In this document: positions 45,196 through 55,851 of the stretch, piece by piece | Position numbering within the stretch: position 1 is the first letter of the stretch | Layout: each line of letters opens with the position of its first letter | Source of the DNA: Isoetes taiwanensis | Taxonomy: Eukaryota > Streptophyta > Lycopodiopsida > Isoetales > Isoetaceae | Assembly (NCBI GenBank): GCA_021234155.1 | Contig: JAJEKV010000008.1 | Coordinates: forward strand, 16,530,006 to 16,594,005 | Length of the DNA stretch: 64,000 nt | Direction: 5' to 3' | The notes under the pieces: model-generated | What the model saw: only the letters and a program-made list of their open reading frames with translations | Told to the model about the DNA's origin: nothing | The model's database searches: none | Program-made: the position numbers and the translations under genes

Positions 45196-45582
45196 ATGGA
45201 TGAGGCCTTCTTGGAGGCTGTTCTCCAGGGTCTGGGCTTCCCGGAGATCCCTGATGGCTTTGATGTGACAGTGGCAGTATTAGATAGTATAATTATTCAA
45301 TCGTACAACTCTAGAACGAGAGTAGGATTTAGCAGATCAGCTTTTAGCAGTCATTATCTAAGCATTCTTTGCTTTGATAGGGTAGGTTCATTAAGAGTCT
45401 CGGCCCATAACTCTGGCTATCTAGCCTTAGGCAGATTCTCAAGAAATCTCTTTCAAATTTCGGTTCTGGAACGATTTGGGATCGAGCCTATTCTACATTG
45501 GACGGAGTTCTTTGATCTCAGGCCGGCCTGGTTCTTTGCAGATTTAGAGATTCTTGTGTGGAGATTTGCCGGGGAAAATTAG
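45196..45582 (+). CDS. LINE-2 ORF0, small conserved protein
   Basis: 128 residues from MDEAFLEAVLQGLG. LINE-1 has the same start motif, the same CFDR-GSLRV-AHNS core, FGIEPI-HW and a final WRF. No known domain. Its TAG (45580-45582) is followed after two bases by the ORF1 ATG (45585), an arrangement that would suit termination-reinitiation. An accessory or RNA-binding role is possible, but nothing in the sequence shows one. Confidence 0.7.
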   Translation: MDEAFLEAVLQGLGFPEIPDGFDVTVAVLDSIIIQSYNSRTRVGFSRSAFSSHYLSILCFDRVGSLRVSAHNSGYLALGRFSRNLFQISVLERFGIEPILHWTEFFDLRPAWFFADLEILVWRFAGEN

Positions 45583-45584
45583 CC

Positions 45585-47531
45585 ATGTCTTACAGACAAG
45601 GGAAAAATGGTTCGGGTCCCTCCAAAATCTCAGACAAGGATAAGGCCCTCAGAATCATGGAGGATGATGAATGGACGAACATTTTCTGGCTCGAAGATAA
45701 GAAAGATAAGGTGTGGGAAAAGCTGAAAACCTTATACATAACATTCGCGCTTATCCAAGATCAGCAAAGAGCTGCTGCAGTCTGCATGGATGTTCAGGAG
45801 GACGGAGTGCTTTGTGACACTTTGGGTAAAATGAGGGCTTTAGAGAAGGATTATGCCTCTGGCAGAGCCAACGATCGTGACTGGGCCTGGAATTTTCTGG
45901 AATTACTTCAAGAAATGGACAGAAATCTGTGCAAGAGGATAACGGTGAAGCAAGGCCACTCTGAGTCGGACAGCTGTAGCCTAAAGAACAACATTTTTCA
46001 GAAATCAATGGATGAACTTCTCAATTCAGCGAAAGCTCTGCTTATGGACTTGGAAAATCTTAAGTGGAACTCCAAGGCCTCGATTAAACTGATAAAAAGA
46101 TGGGAAGAAGCCGATGACTCAGTCATAGAAATGCATCGAAGGCAAGCCAAAAGTAGACTCCCATCGGGTGCAGACCTGTTACTAGAGGGCGTCTCTCAGG
46201 AGTATGGGATCCTCCAGACCTCACTCAAAAAAGATACCAGTGCATGCAAAATAAGGGACTCAAATGGCTACTTCAACCCCTTGGAAACGAACCAATGTGA
46301 ATGCAAGAATTGCACGAGAACAAACATATCCGGGTTCGGCAAAGCAAGCACTTTTGTAGGTGAGCAGAATGTCAGTAACCAGATCCCGATTCTGGGCAAA
46401 AGCGACAAAGCAAAAGGTCAACCTCTTCCTTCCTATAAAAATGCTTTGCTTAATGTGGTTTCTTGTGATAATCCCTCTGACATGCCTAAAGATAATTTAG
46501 ATTATATTGATCTGTCGGGTGTTCAAGATTCCACAGCTGTTAATTTATATACTGATAAAGGTCTGATCATCCACTTCCCTATCAATTGCCCATCCCTAGG
46601 AGAAGTCAAATTCTGGATTACTAAGACGCAGAGAATTCCCATTTTATCTTTGCTCAAGATCGATGCCAGAACATTTCAAATCCTGTGCAAAGATAATTTT
46701 AGTGTTTCCCACATTCTAAAAAAGAAACTGGGCAAAATTAGCAACTGTGACTTCTATATTATGAGATGGAGCCCATTTTTTACTCCGGGAAATAGTGATC
46801 ACATATCTACTGCTACTTGGATTACTTTCCCCAATTTACCCCCTGCCCTGTGGACCCTTTCACATCTTAAGGCTATTGCAGGGAACCTTGGGGACATTAT
46901 TTCTATTAATATTCCTCAAACTAACTTCCCTTCTGTCTGTATTTCTAAGAACATCAATTCCGGGTGGCCGAGGAATGTTAAAATCAAGATTTCAGAAGGC
47001 AGAACTATGGACTTAAACATTGTTTATTCTAAGCTCCCTGTCCTCGAAACTCCTGTCAAGAATGTCCCTTTGGATAATAAAAGCCTCCCGAACCTTAACC
47101 CCCCTCTCGTGATCAGACAAGAGTGGCGACCTAAAAAGAAATCTTTTGAGGATGAGGTTCAAAATGGTAGCAAGATTATCCCCCAGGCCAAGACTGATGA
47201 TAAAAAGGACTTCATTCCCAATTACGATCTGAATGAACCCTACTTTGACAGTAATTGGAATTTTGTCTTCAAAAATATCAATACGGCAGTCAAATTGAAT
47301 ACTGGAATTGTAACTCTCTCATTCCCCCTTAAAGAAGTTAATCCTGAGGCTGACACCGAGAGTAACAGCTCTGACAACGATTTTCTTCATTCTTGTGATG
47401 ATGAAGGGTGGAAGCAGATAACCAAGAAAAGAGGCAGAGGACAGAAAAAAGCATATGTGGGACCTCTTAGAGTTAGTCCCAGGAACTCAGCCATTCAACC
47501 TAGAATGGCCAAAGGCTTTTATAAATATTAA
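45585..47531 (+). CDS. LINE-2 ORF1, RNA-binding protein
   Basis: 648 residues from the ATG two bases after ORF0; an earlier in-frame ATG (45558) lies inside ORF0. Order: a helical N-terminal domain (EDDEWTNIFWLEDKKDK to IKRWEEADDSV), then the Cys module at 46245-46313 (C-x3-D-x2-G-x2-N-x6-C-x-C-x2-C), then a DUF4283-like RRM region (IHFPINCPSLGEVKFWI, TFPNLPPALWTLSHL) as in plant LINE ORF1 proteins. It ends in an acidic stretch and a basic tail (KKRGRGQKKAYVGPLR). There is no CCHC knuckle. It probably binds element RNA. Its TAA overlaps the ORF2 ATG (TAATG). Confidence 0.88.
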   Translation: MSYRQGKNGSGPSKISDKDKALRIMEDDEWTNIFWLEDKKDKVWEKLKTLYITFALIQDQQRAAAVCMDVQEDGVLCDTLGKMRALEKDYASGRANDRDWAWNFLELLQEMDRNLCKRITVKQGHSESDSCSLKNNIFQKSMDELLNSAKALLMDLENLKWNSKASIKLIKRWEEADDSVIEMHRRQAKSRLPSGADLLLEGVSQEYGILQTSLKKDTSACKIRDSNGYFNPLETNQCECKNCTRTNISGFGKASTFVGEQNVSNQIPILGKSDKAKGQPLPSYKNALLNVVSCDNPSDMPKDNLDYIDLSGVQDSTAVNLYTDKGLIIHFPINCPSLGEVKFWITKTQRIPILSLLKIDARTFQILCKDNFSVSHILKKKLGKISNCDFYIMRWSPFFTPGNSDHISTATWITFPNLPPALWTLSHLKAIAGNLGDIISINIPQTNFPSVCISKNINSGWPRNVKIKISEGRTMDLNIVYSKLPVLETPVKNVPLDNKSLPNLNPPLVIRQEWRPKKKSFEDEVQNGSKIIPQAKTDDKKDFIPNYDLNEPYFDSNWNFVFKNINTAVKLNTGIVTLSFPLKEVNPEADTESNSSDNDFLHSCDDEGWKQITKKRGRGQKKAYVGPLRVSPRNSAIQPRMAKGFYKY

Positions 47532-50500
47532 TGTTTAAATCCCTTAGGATTATCACTTGGAATCTCCAAGGTATAAATAACATTATTAAAAGGGAACGTT
47601 TAAAAGTCTGCCTATCCTCTCTCAACCCTGATATTTTATTCATCCAGGAGCACAAGATCCATGATCTTAACCATAATTTGATCATTTCCAGGGCTCTCCC
47701 TCCTAATTTCCATACTTGGTCTATTAGTGCTAACGACTCTTCTGCAGGCATAGCAATAGCTTGGAACCATGGAATTGATCTGCATATTCATCATATGATC
47801 AATGATAATAATGGTAGATGGCAGATTTTGGTCTGCAAGATCGGGTCAGCTAGTGTAGCCCTAGTTAATGTTTATTCTTATCATAATCCTTCTGATAGAA
47901 TTCTAGTCTGGAATAAGATTAACTCTAGCTTAGCAAGTTTAGATGTTGATGATCTGATTATTGGTGGTGATTTCAATATGGTTACTGACTGCTTTATGAA
48001 AAATAAAAATTTCAAACCCCTTCTTCCTCACGAAACGAATGCTTGGGTCAACCTTCTCTACAACCATAATCTTAAGCTAGCTAGGACCAAGCCCAATGCT
48101 TTCAGCTGGTCTGATCATAGAGTTGATCCCATTTGCTGTCTCCATGATAGATTCTACCTTAGTGAAAATTTTTGGACAATTAGCAGCAGGGTGGAGAATT
48201 TAGCTGGCTACACTCTTTCTGATCACTTCCCTCAATTGATTATTTTAAGCGGTGCTGATCAGAATAAGAGAAATCCTTTTTTAAGCTGAATGTCAGCCTT
48301 CTCGAGCATGATGACTTTATGAGCAAGCTCCAAGATATCTACAATTATCATCCTACTCCTGATACCAATCAGGGCTGGATGTGGTGGTGGATCAATCTAG
48401 CTAAGCATATAAAAAGCTGGCTGAAAGAGTGGGTTAAAGAGATTCATCATAACAAGCAAGCCAATCTAGCCAGCCTGAGACAAAGGCTTATTACTACTCC
48501 AACTAATCAGCAGAATGATATTAAAATTCAGATAGAAAAAGAGGAGTTGAATATTGCCAAAGGATGGAAAACTAAGGCAAAAATCAAGGAGCTCAAAGAG
48601 GATGAGAGGTGTAATTCCAAATATTTTTTTGTCAAAACCAAAACTAGAATCAAAAGAAACCAGATCCATGAAATCAGAGTTGGGGATAATCTTATTTCGA
48701 GGATATAGATCTAAAAAGCGCAGTTGAGCATTTCACTAATATTATGGGTACTAATCTCGATTGTCCAAGAGATGATGGATACTTTTATCAAAATAGGGAA
48801 CAAGGTAAATGATGATCGAGGAATGAGTTTATCTCCTCTCCTTTCTTAGAAATCGAGCTCAAGGAGGTAATTATGGGTATGGACAATGGTAAGACCCCCG
48901 CCCGGATGGTTTACCGCCGAATTCTTTAAAAAGCCTGGCCTATTCTTGGTATGGGAATTACCAATTTAGCTAATGAATTGTGGTGCATAAGCGTTTGGAT
49001 GCTCGGATTAACACCCGATCTTATTACCCTTATTCCCAAAGTCGACTCTCCTACATCTTTGCTAACTCTGAGACCTATTTCTTTGACTAATGTTGTCTAC
49101 AAGATAATTGCAGGGGCCATAGCTGCCCGGACTCAAAAAAAGATTTTGGACTCTGTTATTAGCGGCACCAGTCAAGATACCTCAAAGGCAATTCATTTTG
49201 GACAATGTGGTGGCTGCTATCACGGGTTTTACAATGGGCTAAAGACTCCAATCAAGACATAGCTCTTCTGAAGCTTGACATCACTAAAGCTTTTGACACA
49301 GTCAGCTGGAGGTTTCTTTATAAATGCTGCAGAGCTCTTGGATTCAATGAGGATAGTATTGGTATGTTTAATGCCATTCTCAGCAATTCCAGATCTGCAG
49401 TTCTCATTAATGGTGAGACTAGTCCTTTTTTCTCTATCCAAAGAGGAGTAAAACAAGGTTGTCCCCTAGCACCCTTCCTTTTTTTAATTGTTATGGAAGC
49501 TTTGCATAGCAGATTGGAAGATGCCAAGTTTAACAACTCGATTAAAGGCCTTAAGCTCCCAGAGAATCCACAAGTAGATCAGATCCTAAATGGGCATTTT
49601 GCTGATGATACTTTTATTCTAACCTCCATGGATCAGGATTCCATCATCAATACCCAGAGTATTCTCCAGGATTTTGGCAATGTTTCAGGTTGTAAAATCA
49701 ATCCTCTCAAATCTGCTATTCACTCCAGGGAGGTCGACAAAGGTACTCGGGCTGCTCAACTCTTTGGATGTAAGTACTACTCCCCCTGCACCAAATCCAA
49801 GATTCTCGGGATCCCCTTTGCAATAAGGAGCAATGCCTCAGATTTATGGCTTGATATAGTCGAGAAGTTCTATAAAAAGGTTGATTCTCTTAACTCTAAA
49901 TATCTCTCTAAAAATGGGAGAGCTATCATATTTAACCGTGATTTCCTCTTCTCGGGTTTATCAATCTTGATCATTTTGGCCCCCAAGAAGATCACTAACA
50001 GGCTTCAAAGTATTATTGGCGGTGTTCATAGCTTGTGGTCGAGAATAAAAGATCCGCACCGATTTCAATGGAGGAATGCTGCAAATTAAAAAAGAATGGG
50101 GGCCTCGGCACCATCAACATCAGAAAACAGGGTTTAGCTTTAGCTGCTAAATACTTCTACAAGGCTTGTTATGACAACATAAAGCATCCTATATCCATCC
50201 TTATCAGACACTATATCAGCAAGTGTCATCCGTATGGATGGAGAATCCTCAAGATGGAGTTACCTCACTCTATCTATTTCCCTTTCTCTATCCCTGCTTC
50301 TACTCCTGGTATTATCAAAAAATGGATCTATGCTTGGGAAGAAGTCAAACTTATGTATAATTGGGAAAAGGGTCTCTCGATGGATCAGTCAATCTTCTGG
50401 AACCCAGCACTAATCCTTGATAATCCTGAGTTATGCCTGGCTTGTCACTTCCCTGAGCAAGCCAAGCTCTGGAAACAAAAGGGAATCACTCTCATCAGTC

Positions 50501-51462
50501 ACCTATTTGATGTCAATGGTATTATTCCCTTCCAGGCTTCAGTTCTCGCGGATGAAGATAATCAAACCAAGATGCTCTATGAAGCCATCACCAATATCAT
50601 ATTACAGGGCAGATGGTCTCACTCTCCAGACTCATGGAAACACAATGGTAAAAGTGGTTACACAGTCAAACTGGCTTACAGATTCTTAATGAGCTATCAG
50701 GAGATCACAGTCCATTTAAAGTGGGATGTCTCCCAGGAAACAGCAAGGAATAACCTGGTTTTTATGTGGAACAGCCCCATCAACCCTAAGATCAAAGCTT
50801 TCATGTGGCAACTTTGGCATAAAGGCCTTGCTACCAACTGTAAGAGATTTCGTTTAGCTATGACTAACTCTGATCTATGTGACAGATGCTTGGCCAACAA
50901 AGAAGATGAAGAACACCTTTTTAGAACCTGCCTATGGTCGGAATGGGTCTTGGAACTTGCATCAAATATCTTTGGCCAAGACCTGGTTACCCTGAGCCAC
51001 AGAGATTTCTTTATGCCTACTAATCCTTCCGATTGGAGAATTTACATTCTCCTATGGAGAATCTGGAAAGGAAGAAATAGCTTTATTTTTAATTGTGAAA
51101 TTACCCCACCGGAGGGGATTATAAAACAGATGGATGATATGTTTGCTGTTGCAGATACCTTATTCATCTTGACCAGGAGGCTTGAATGGAAGAAGATCAA
51201 AGCAGAAATCAATCACGAGTGGATTAAGTTTTTTGGACCGGCTGTTACTTCGGCACATCTGGACGCCTTTTGTACCTGTGGCTGCTGTTGTGATCAGAAC
51301 TATGATATCGGAAGAGAGCTCATCTGTTCTGCCAAGGATGCAAAAGGCAGATACAATATGGCCATGGCTGGCTCATGCATGTGCATCTACTGTGTCTTTC
51401 ACTCCATCTTCAAGGGGAAAGCCAGAAAATGCACAAACCAGAATCTCCTATCTACCCACTGA
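47531..51462 (+). pseudogene. LINE-2 ORF2, endonuclease/reverse transcriptase with frameshifts
   Basis: Endonuclease 47531-48260 (WNLQGIN, QEHKIH, GGDFNMV, LSDHFP). Reverse transcriptase: KLDITKAFDTVSW at about 49275, GVKQGCPLAPFLF, FADDTF at about 49600. Then a zf-RVT-like part (EDEEHLFRTCLWSEW, LLWRIWKGRNSFIFN) and a Cys-rich end with the 23-residue module at 51325-51393. Frame breaks lie near 48270, 48700, 48780-49230 and 50040. Several fall where LINE-1 has CAG or CTG, so some may be sequence errors. If repaired it would encode one protein of about 1,300 residues. Confidence 0.88.
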
Positions 51463-51633
51463 GCGAGGACTCATAAAATAAGAATCTTTTTACTGCTATA
51501 GCTACTCTATATATTTTAATCTATCATCTCGCATAAGATGATGCTTTTTAAGGGTTAAACTTCCCTTGAAAAAAGTTTTTTGTACCTTTTACTATACTTT
51601 AAATAATATATATAGCCTTCAATAAAAAAGAAA

Positions 51634-51649
51634 GAAAGTTTATAGTACT
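51634..51649. repeat. target-site duplication of LINE-2 (right)
   Basis: GAAAGTTTATAGTACT, exact copy of 45099-45114. Confidence 0.95.
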
Positions 51650-51782
51650 TAATTCAAAAGTTTCGCCAAGTCCAAATACATATAAATGTAATGATAATAA
51701 TAACTTTAGCCCAATATATATCATAAAATACTGTAAAATTTTGGAAAATAGCCAAACCATAGTGTGCTTAATTTTTTCCCTG

Positions 51783-52364
51783 AGGTCCACTAATTGAGCA
51801 AGAGAAATCAGATTCCTTACAAGATCTAGCACACAAAGTACATTTTCCAATTATACTTTTTTTCCTTCTAAATCAAATAACTCAAGTACACCTACATCTT
51901 CTATTTCTTGAAGCTCCTCATTTCCTAGTTGAACATGTCCCCCTTTTTTTCCTTTGCAATCTTTCAAAATGCTCGAATTGGCAGCTACTGTTTTTTCAGC
52001 TCCAGAATCTAGGATCATGACACCATGGTCAATTTTATTTCTAGTCAAAGAATGCATTTCAGAAATTCTTACCTCAGCATCTTCATCATTCTCATCTTCT
52101 TCAGTGCTCTTATCTTCAACTAGATTTACTGTAGGATTCCTTTTAACTGCTTCTTTCCTAGTTTCAAATCCTTTCCTGAATGTTGTACCTTTATCCTTCC
52201 TTCTGCCTTTAGGACTTGGGCAGTTTGCTGCCACATGGCCTTTACCTTCACAATTATAGCACACAATTTCCCTCCCGTCTTTTGGACAGTCTGCTTTGAG
52301 GTGACCATAGCCTTGGCAATTATAGCATGGCCCTATCTTTTTCTTATCTTTATTTCTTTTATCA
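51783..52364 (-). pseudogene. copia Gag C-terminus and protease, unit 2
   Basis: Two CCHC knuckles (CYNCQGYGHLKADC and CYNCEGKGHVAANC) bind RNA. A basic/acidic linker follows, then the aspartic protease site ILDSGAEKTV. One stop (near 51851) precedes ENVLCVLDLVRNLISLAQL, the conserved segment before integrase. The gag N-terminus is missing: at 52364 the sequence switches to R1, which also supplies the first codons of the open frame. It belongs with pol at 41646-44445. Confidence 0.85.
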
Positions 52365-53390
52365 TTAGAGACCGTAAGAAATGTCATGTCCCACCAATTC
52401 GAAGATCCATAAGCTTTTCTATCTTGTTGCAATGTCACCATAAGCTATACCATTTAAACTATGGAATGTTGGATGCTAATTTTTCAACATTTTGCACTTG
52501 CAACTCGTCTGATGAGCATGATGATCCCCCGCCGATCCAGGAAAAATTTTTAAAATTTTCCATAGGTTAGTCCTTGCCCATTAAATCTGCAGCTTCCTCT
52601 ACGCAGCCAAATCTCACAACTAATCAAACCTGCATACGCCAGACTTTGCAAAACATAGAAATTAGTCAGTGGATTTAGATAGCAAAAAATAGGAGAATTT
52701 TTTTTCCACATTAATACAATCTGAACCCGAGGTGATGCAAGTTGTGTCATGGGTAGCCTTTAGAACCAACATGAAGTAGGTTATGCATAACCAAACCTTA
52801 AGCATGGTGAGATATTGTGCAATCCAATAAGGTTGCAATTAAATTACAAGATGCAAGAGCATTAACAATTAAGAATCTTACTTGCTATGAGATGCAATAA
52901 GGAATGTGGTCTGAGTTAAATAGCCCCAAAGGCTTATGTGGATCGGAACTCCAAGATTGAAGCACAAGCTGATAAAGGAAAGGAACTAGAATAAGCATTT
53001 GTGATGGCCTCCAAGTTCAATTGCAAAAGGGCCAATCGATTTAGAGACATGGCGTAGACAAAAACTCAAATCATCTCCACTAATAATAGAGCAAGCCTAG
53101 CTGTTTGAATTTGCTTGAATTTGAAGGGGCCATTGCTTGATCAGATTAATTAGACCGAAGAACATGAGAAAGAAAATAGAAGCAAAATATACATGTCTGT
53201 AATATGTTTCTTTTTTGCTCTTTTATAATAGTCCGTCTTTTAAATTTATTTACTGCATGAAGTCAAATATTCAAATATATGCTTCATTTTCCTATTTCGT
53301 AGAATCGTAAGAAATCTTATAGCAAATTGTTATATCAAGGCCTAGACTTAAAATGGTGACCGATCTTCTCGGGCATTGCCAAATATACAC
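52365..53390. repeat. dispersed repeat R1, copy at the gag junction
   Basis: Begins ATTAGAGACCGTAAG against the gag and runs through to ...GCATTGCCAAATATACAC. There it continues directly into R2 with no LTR, i.e. the site is unoccupied where copies B and C hold the LTR. Confidence 0.8.
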
Positions 53391-54640
53391 TGGGTCCACA
53401 ATTAAGGACAATTTGAACCATAATAGGGGGCAATGTGTCATTTTGAGAATAGATTATTGGTTTGGCATTGTGAAATAGATGTGATCTCTCATTGTAGCAT
53501 ATAGCTCCATGCTTTGCAAACATATGCTATAACTTTGAAGATGTGAAATTTCTCCCCTATTCCATCATATTAACCTTGAGGATGCTTAACGAATTTCTCC
53601 CCTATTCCATTATATTGATTCCCTTGCGATGCTAATCTCTAGTGATATATATGTTTATAGCAGCCAAGGCAGAAGACATTAGCAAAGTTGTCTTGTGTAT
53701 TTCAAGATTGACACACATCCATTACTACCACAGATGGAAGTTGGAAATAGAAATGTTAGCGTGACCAAGGCCATACGATAAAATTCTTGTTGATTTGAAA
53801 ATGCCAATTAAATTCCAGCCAAGCGGAACTAGTGTTGGAAAGAGAAATGTTCTTGTTGATTTGAATATGCCAATTAAATTAAATATGCATAAACCTGCAA
53901 TATTTCATTCTATATTTGTGGACGTGTTTTTTCTCATGATTGGGCCAAGATTTCTACGGTGTGTTGTATAGAAAACTTATGTTTTTGCATGTTTGAGGAG
54001 CTTATTGGCAAAGATGGACGGTTCGGGTTCTGGTGAGCCCATTGTGGCCTAGAGGTTCGAATCCTTCGACCCAAAGAGGAAGATTTCTTTTCTTCTTTAT
54101 TTGTTTTTTTTTTTTCATGTGTCTCTGTCTTGTCACTCTGGCCCAGCACTTATAGTGTGTTAATGGTAGCAGTAGAAATGATTTGGGATCCCACTCCCTG
54201 CACTTTAAAATCTATCGCCATTCAGGGGAAATACATAGCTAGCAAGATTTCCACAGTTGGGGGGGCCATGAGTGGACTATATATTTCTATCCTGATGGAA
54301 AAAAGACCAAAGACTCATTATGTGTATCCGCGTTCAACACACTTTTAAGCGAGGGCACAGATGTGAGGGCTTTGTTCGAATCAACCCTTTTAGATCAGAC
54401 TGGGAAGGGAAGGCATAAGGTGCATAGCCATTTCAGTAGTTCTCTTGAAGCAGGGCCTCCAACGTTGCAGCATGACAGTAGTATGTGATACGTCTTGTAT
54501 AAATGCATGAGTCTGAGACCATGGTCTTGTAAAAATTGTATGTTTATTATGCCAATGCTCTTTTCAGACCATATGTCCATTAGACACCATAGGAAATGTC
54601 ATGTCATTTTTTTTGGGCAAAATGTTAATACTACAAGAAA
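53391..54640. repeat. dispersed repeat R2, copy 3
   Basis: Starts TGGGTCCACAATTAAGG, then the usual order. The small FLVDLNMPIK frame is broken. A tRNA-like box (GTGGCCTAGAGGTTCGAATCC) lies at about 54044-54064. Confidence 0.85.
54168..54470 (+). pseudogene. MATH-domain exon fragment, copy 3
   Basis: [13 protein letters not shown], then after a 1-2 base shift [16 protein letters not shown], then [20 protein letters not shown] in degraded form. Same MATH blocks as the other copies and no BTB. Confidence 0.7.
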
Positions 54641-55600
54641 TTTATCGCGGCGGCTGTCGTGAACATCTCTCTTCCCTACTTACTCCACATATTTGGGACC
54701 ACAGCAGGATAGATGCGAGCCAATGCTTTGAAATTGAATAGCACCATAGAATAAAATAAGATCGCATTTTGTGGTTGCAATGTTTGTTGGTACTTCACAA
54801 GAAATTGCCACAACCCAAGTTTTGATAAATTAAGAAAGACATGTATTTTATTGTTGTCATATTTTTGTTGCTGTGAACTTCACATGCAATACATCAAATA
54901 GTTCTATTACTGTAGACTGCACATGCAATACATCAATTAGTATTTATATTATTGTAGGCTGCACATGCAATACATCAACTATGCTGCATCTACAGAATAT
55001 TTTGATTCCACTATTTCTCACACACATAGCCATGCACCATGAACTCGGGCTTAGTTATAGAAATGACAAAAAAAAAATGGTCGTTCTAGACCCAAGAAGG
55101 TAATGGCATGTAAGTGAAAAAATAAAAGACATTAATTTACGACCAAATGAAGAAAATGATAGGGACCATTGCTTATAAAGAAAATTCATGATAGGGGACC
55201 GCATTTTGTTCAAAGTATTGCAAAATTCTATTGTAATAAACCTCATAAGCTGCAAAATAAGGAAGCTCTCATGGCCAAAAGCACTAAACATATGTGCCAC
55301 AATCCCAATCATCTGGCTCCCTGTCTGTTCTGATCTTTTGCTGCAGTGGTCTGTGGTTTGAGGGCAAAGAAAACTCTGAGGTCAATCGGAAATGTGCTTT
55401 TTAGTAGAAAATATATACCTGCTAGCATAAAATGATAATTGATAAAAGCTAAAAAATGGACTCAAACACATTAATAAAAAAAATATGACCTTACAGATAC
55501 AGCCCCTTCTCTACTAAGTTCTCTCCATCAACAGCCAAATCAAAAGTAGCTGTAGATATTTCACCTCCAAATTGAAATTATAAGAAAAATGTCTGCAAGA
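54641..55600. repeat. spacer with a three-unit tandem repeat
   Basis: 54875-54985 has three units of CTG(T/C)A..CTGCACATGCAATACATCAA, about 38-40 bp each. The rest shows no gene. Confidence 0.65.
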
Positions 55601-55851
55601 GGGCAAAAGTATGCTGGTGGGTATCAAAAGCAGGCGTCCGGACACATGCTGACAGCACTCATATAGCACCCCATATGGCAGCTTGTTTAAGGTGTTACTG
55701 GTACTAGCACATGGTAATTAGGTAATCAATAGAAATATGTAACAACTCCAATTAATAACAAGTGGAATACTATGATAGAATAGTACATCCAGGGTGCTGA
55801 TCTAAGTGCTGGGGCCGCGTTTTTTTGATACCCACTAGCATACCTTTGCCC
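55601..55851. mobile_element. MITE with 29-bp terminal inverted repeats
   Basis: The left end (55601-55629) begins GGGCAAAAGTATGCTGGTGG. The right end (55823-55851) is its inverted copy with two mismatches in 29 bp. Flanks AAGA (55597-55600) and AAGA (55852-55855) look like a 4-bp target duplication. The 251-bp element has no coding frame. The superfamily is not clear from these ends. Confidence 0.8.

Larger units (their letters stand above)
45115..51633 (+). mobile_element. LINE-2, full-length plant LINE with three ORFs
   Basis: 6.5 kb between perfect 16-bp target duplications. It ends CCTTCAATAAAAAAGAAA, with a polyadenylation-like AATAAA. The order is ORF0, ORF1, ORF2, as in LINE-1. ORF0 and ORF1 are intact and ORF2 has a few frameshifts, so it is the younger insertion. 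It lies inside the hAT-like element. Confidence 0.93.
44446..51782. mobile_element. non-autonomous hAT-like element, split by LINE-2
   Basis: Flanked by an exact 8-bp duplication AGGTCCAC (44438-44445 and 51783-51790), the target length of hAT transposons. The ends are inverted: CATGGAAAAAATTA on the left, CAGGGAAAAAATTA on the right (reverse complement); hAT ends commonly begin CA(G)GG. Without LINE-2 and one copy of its duplication the element is about 802 bp. It is AT-rich and has no transposase frame. Confidence 0.75.

Noticed and set aside
54630-54660. TACTACAAGAAAT resembles a CACTA transposon end
   Set aside because: ATACTACAA belongs to the repeat itself (present in other copies followed by TGCC), no CACTA start or matching inverted end was found, and the match is only the generic CTACAAGAA.
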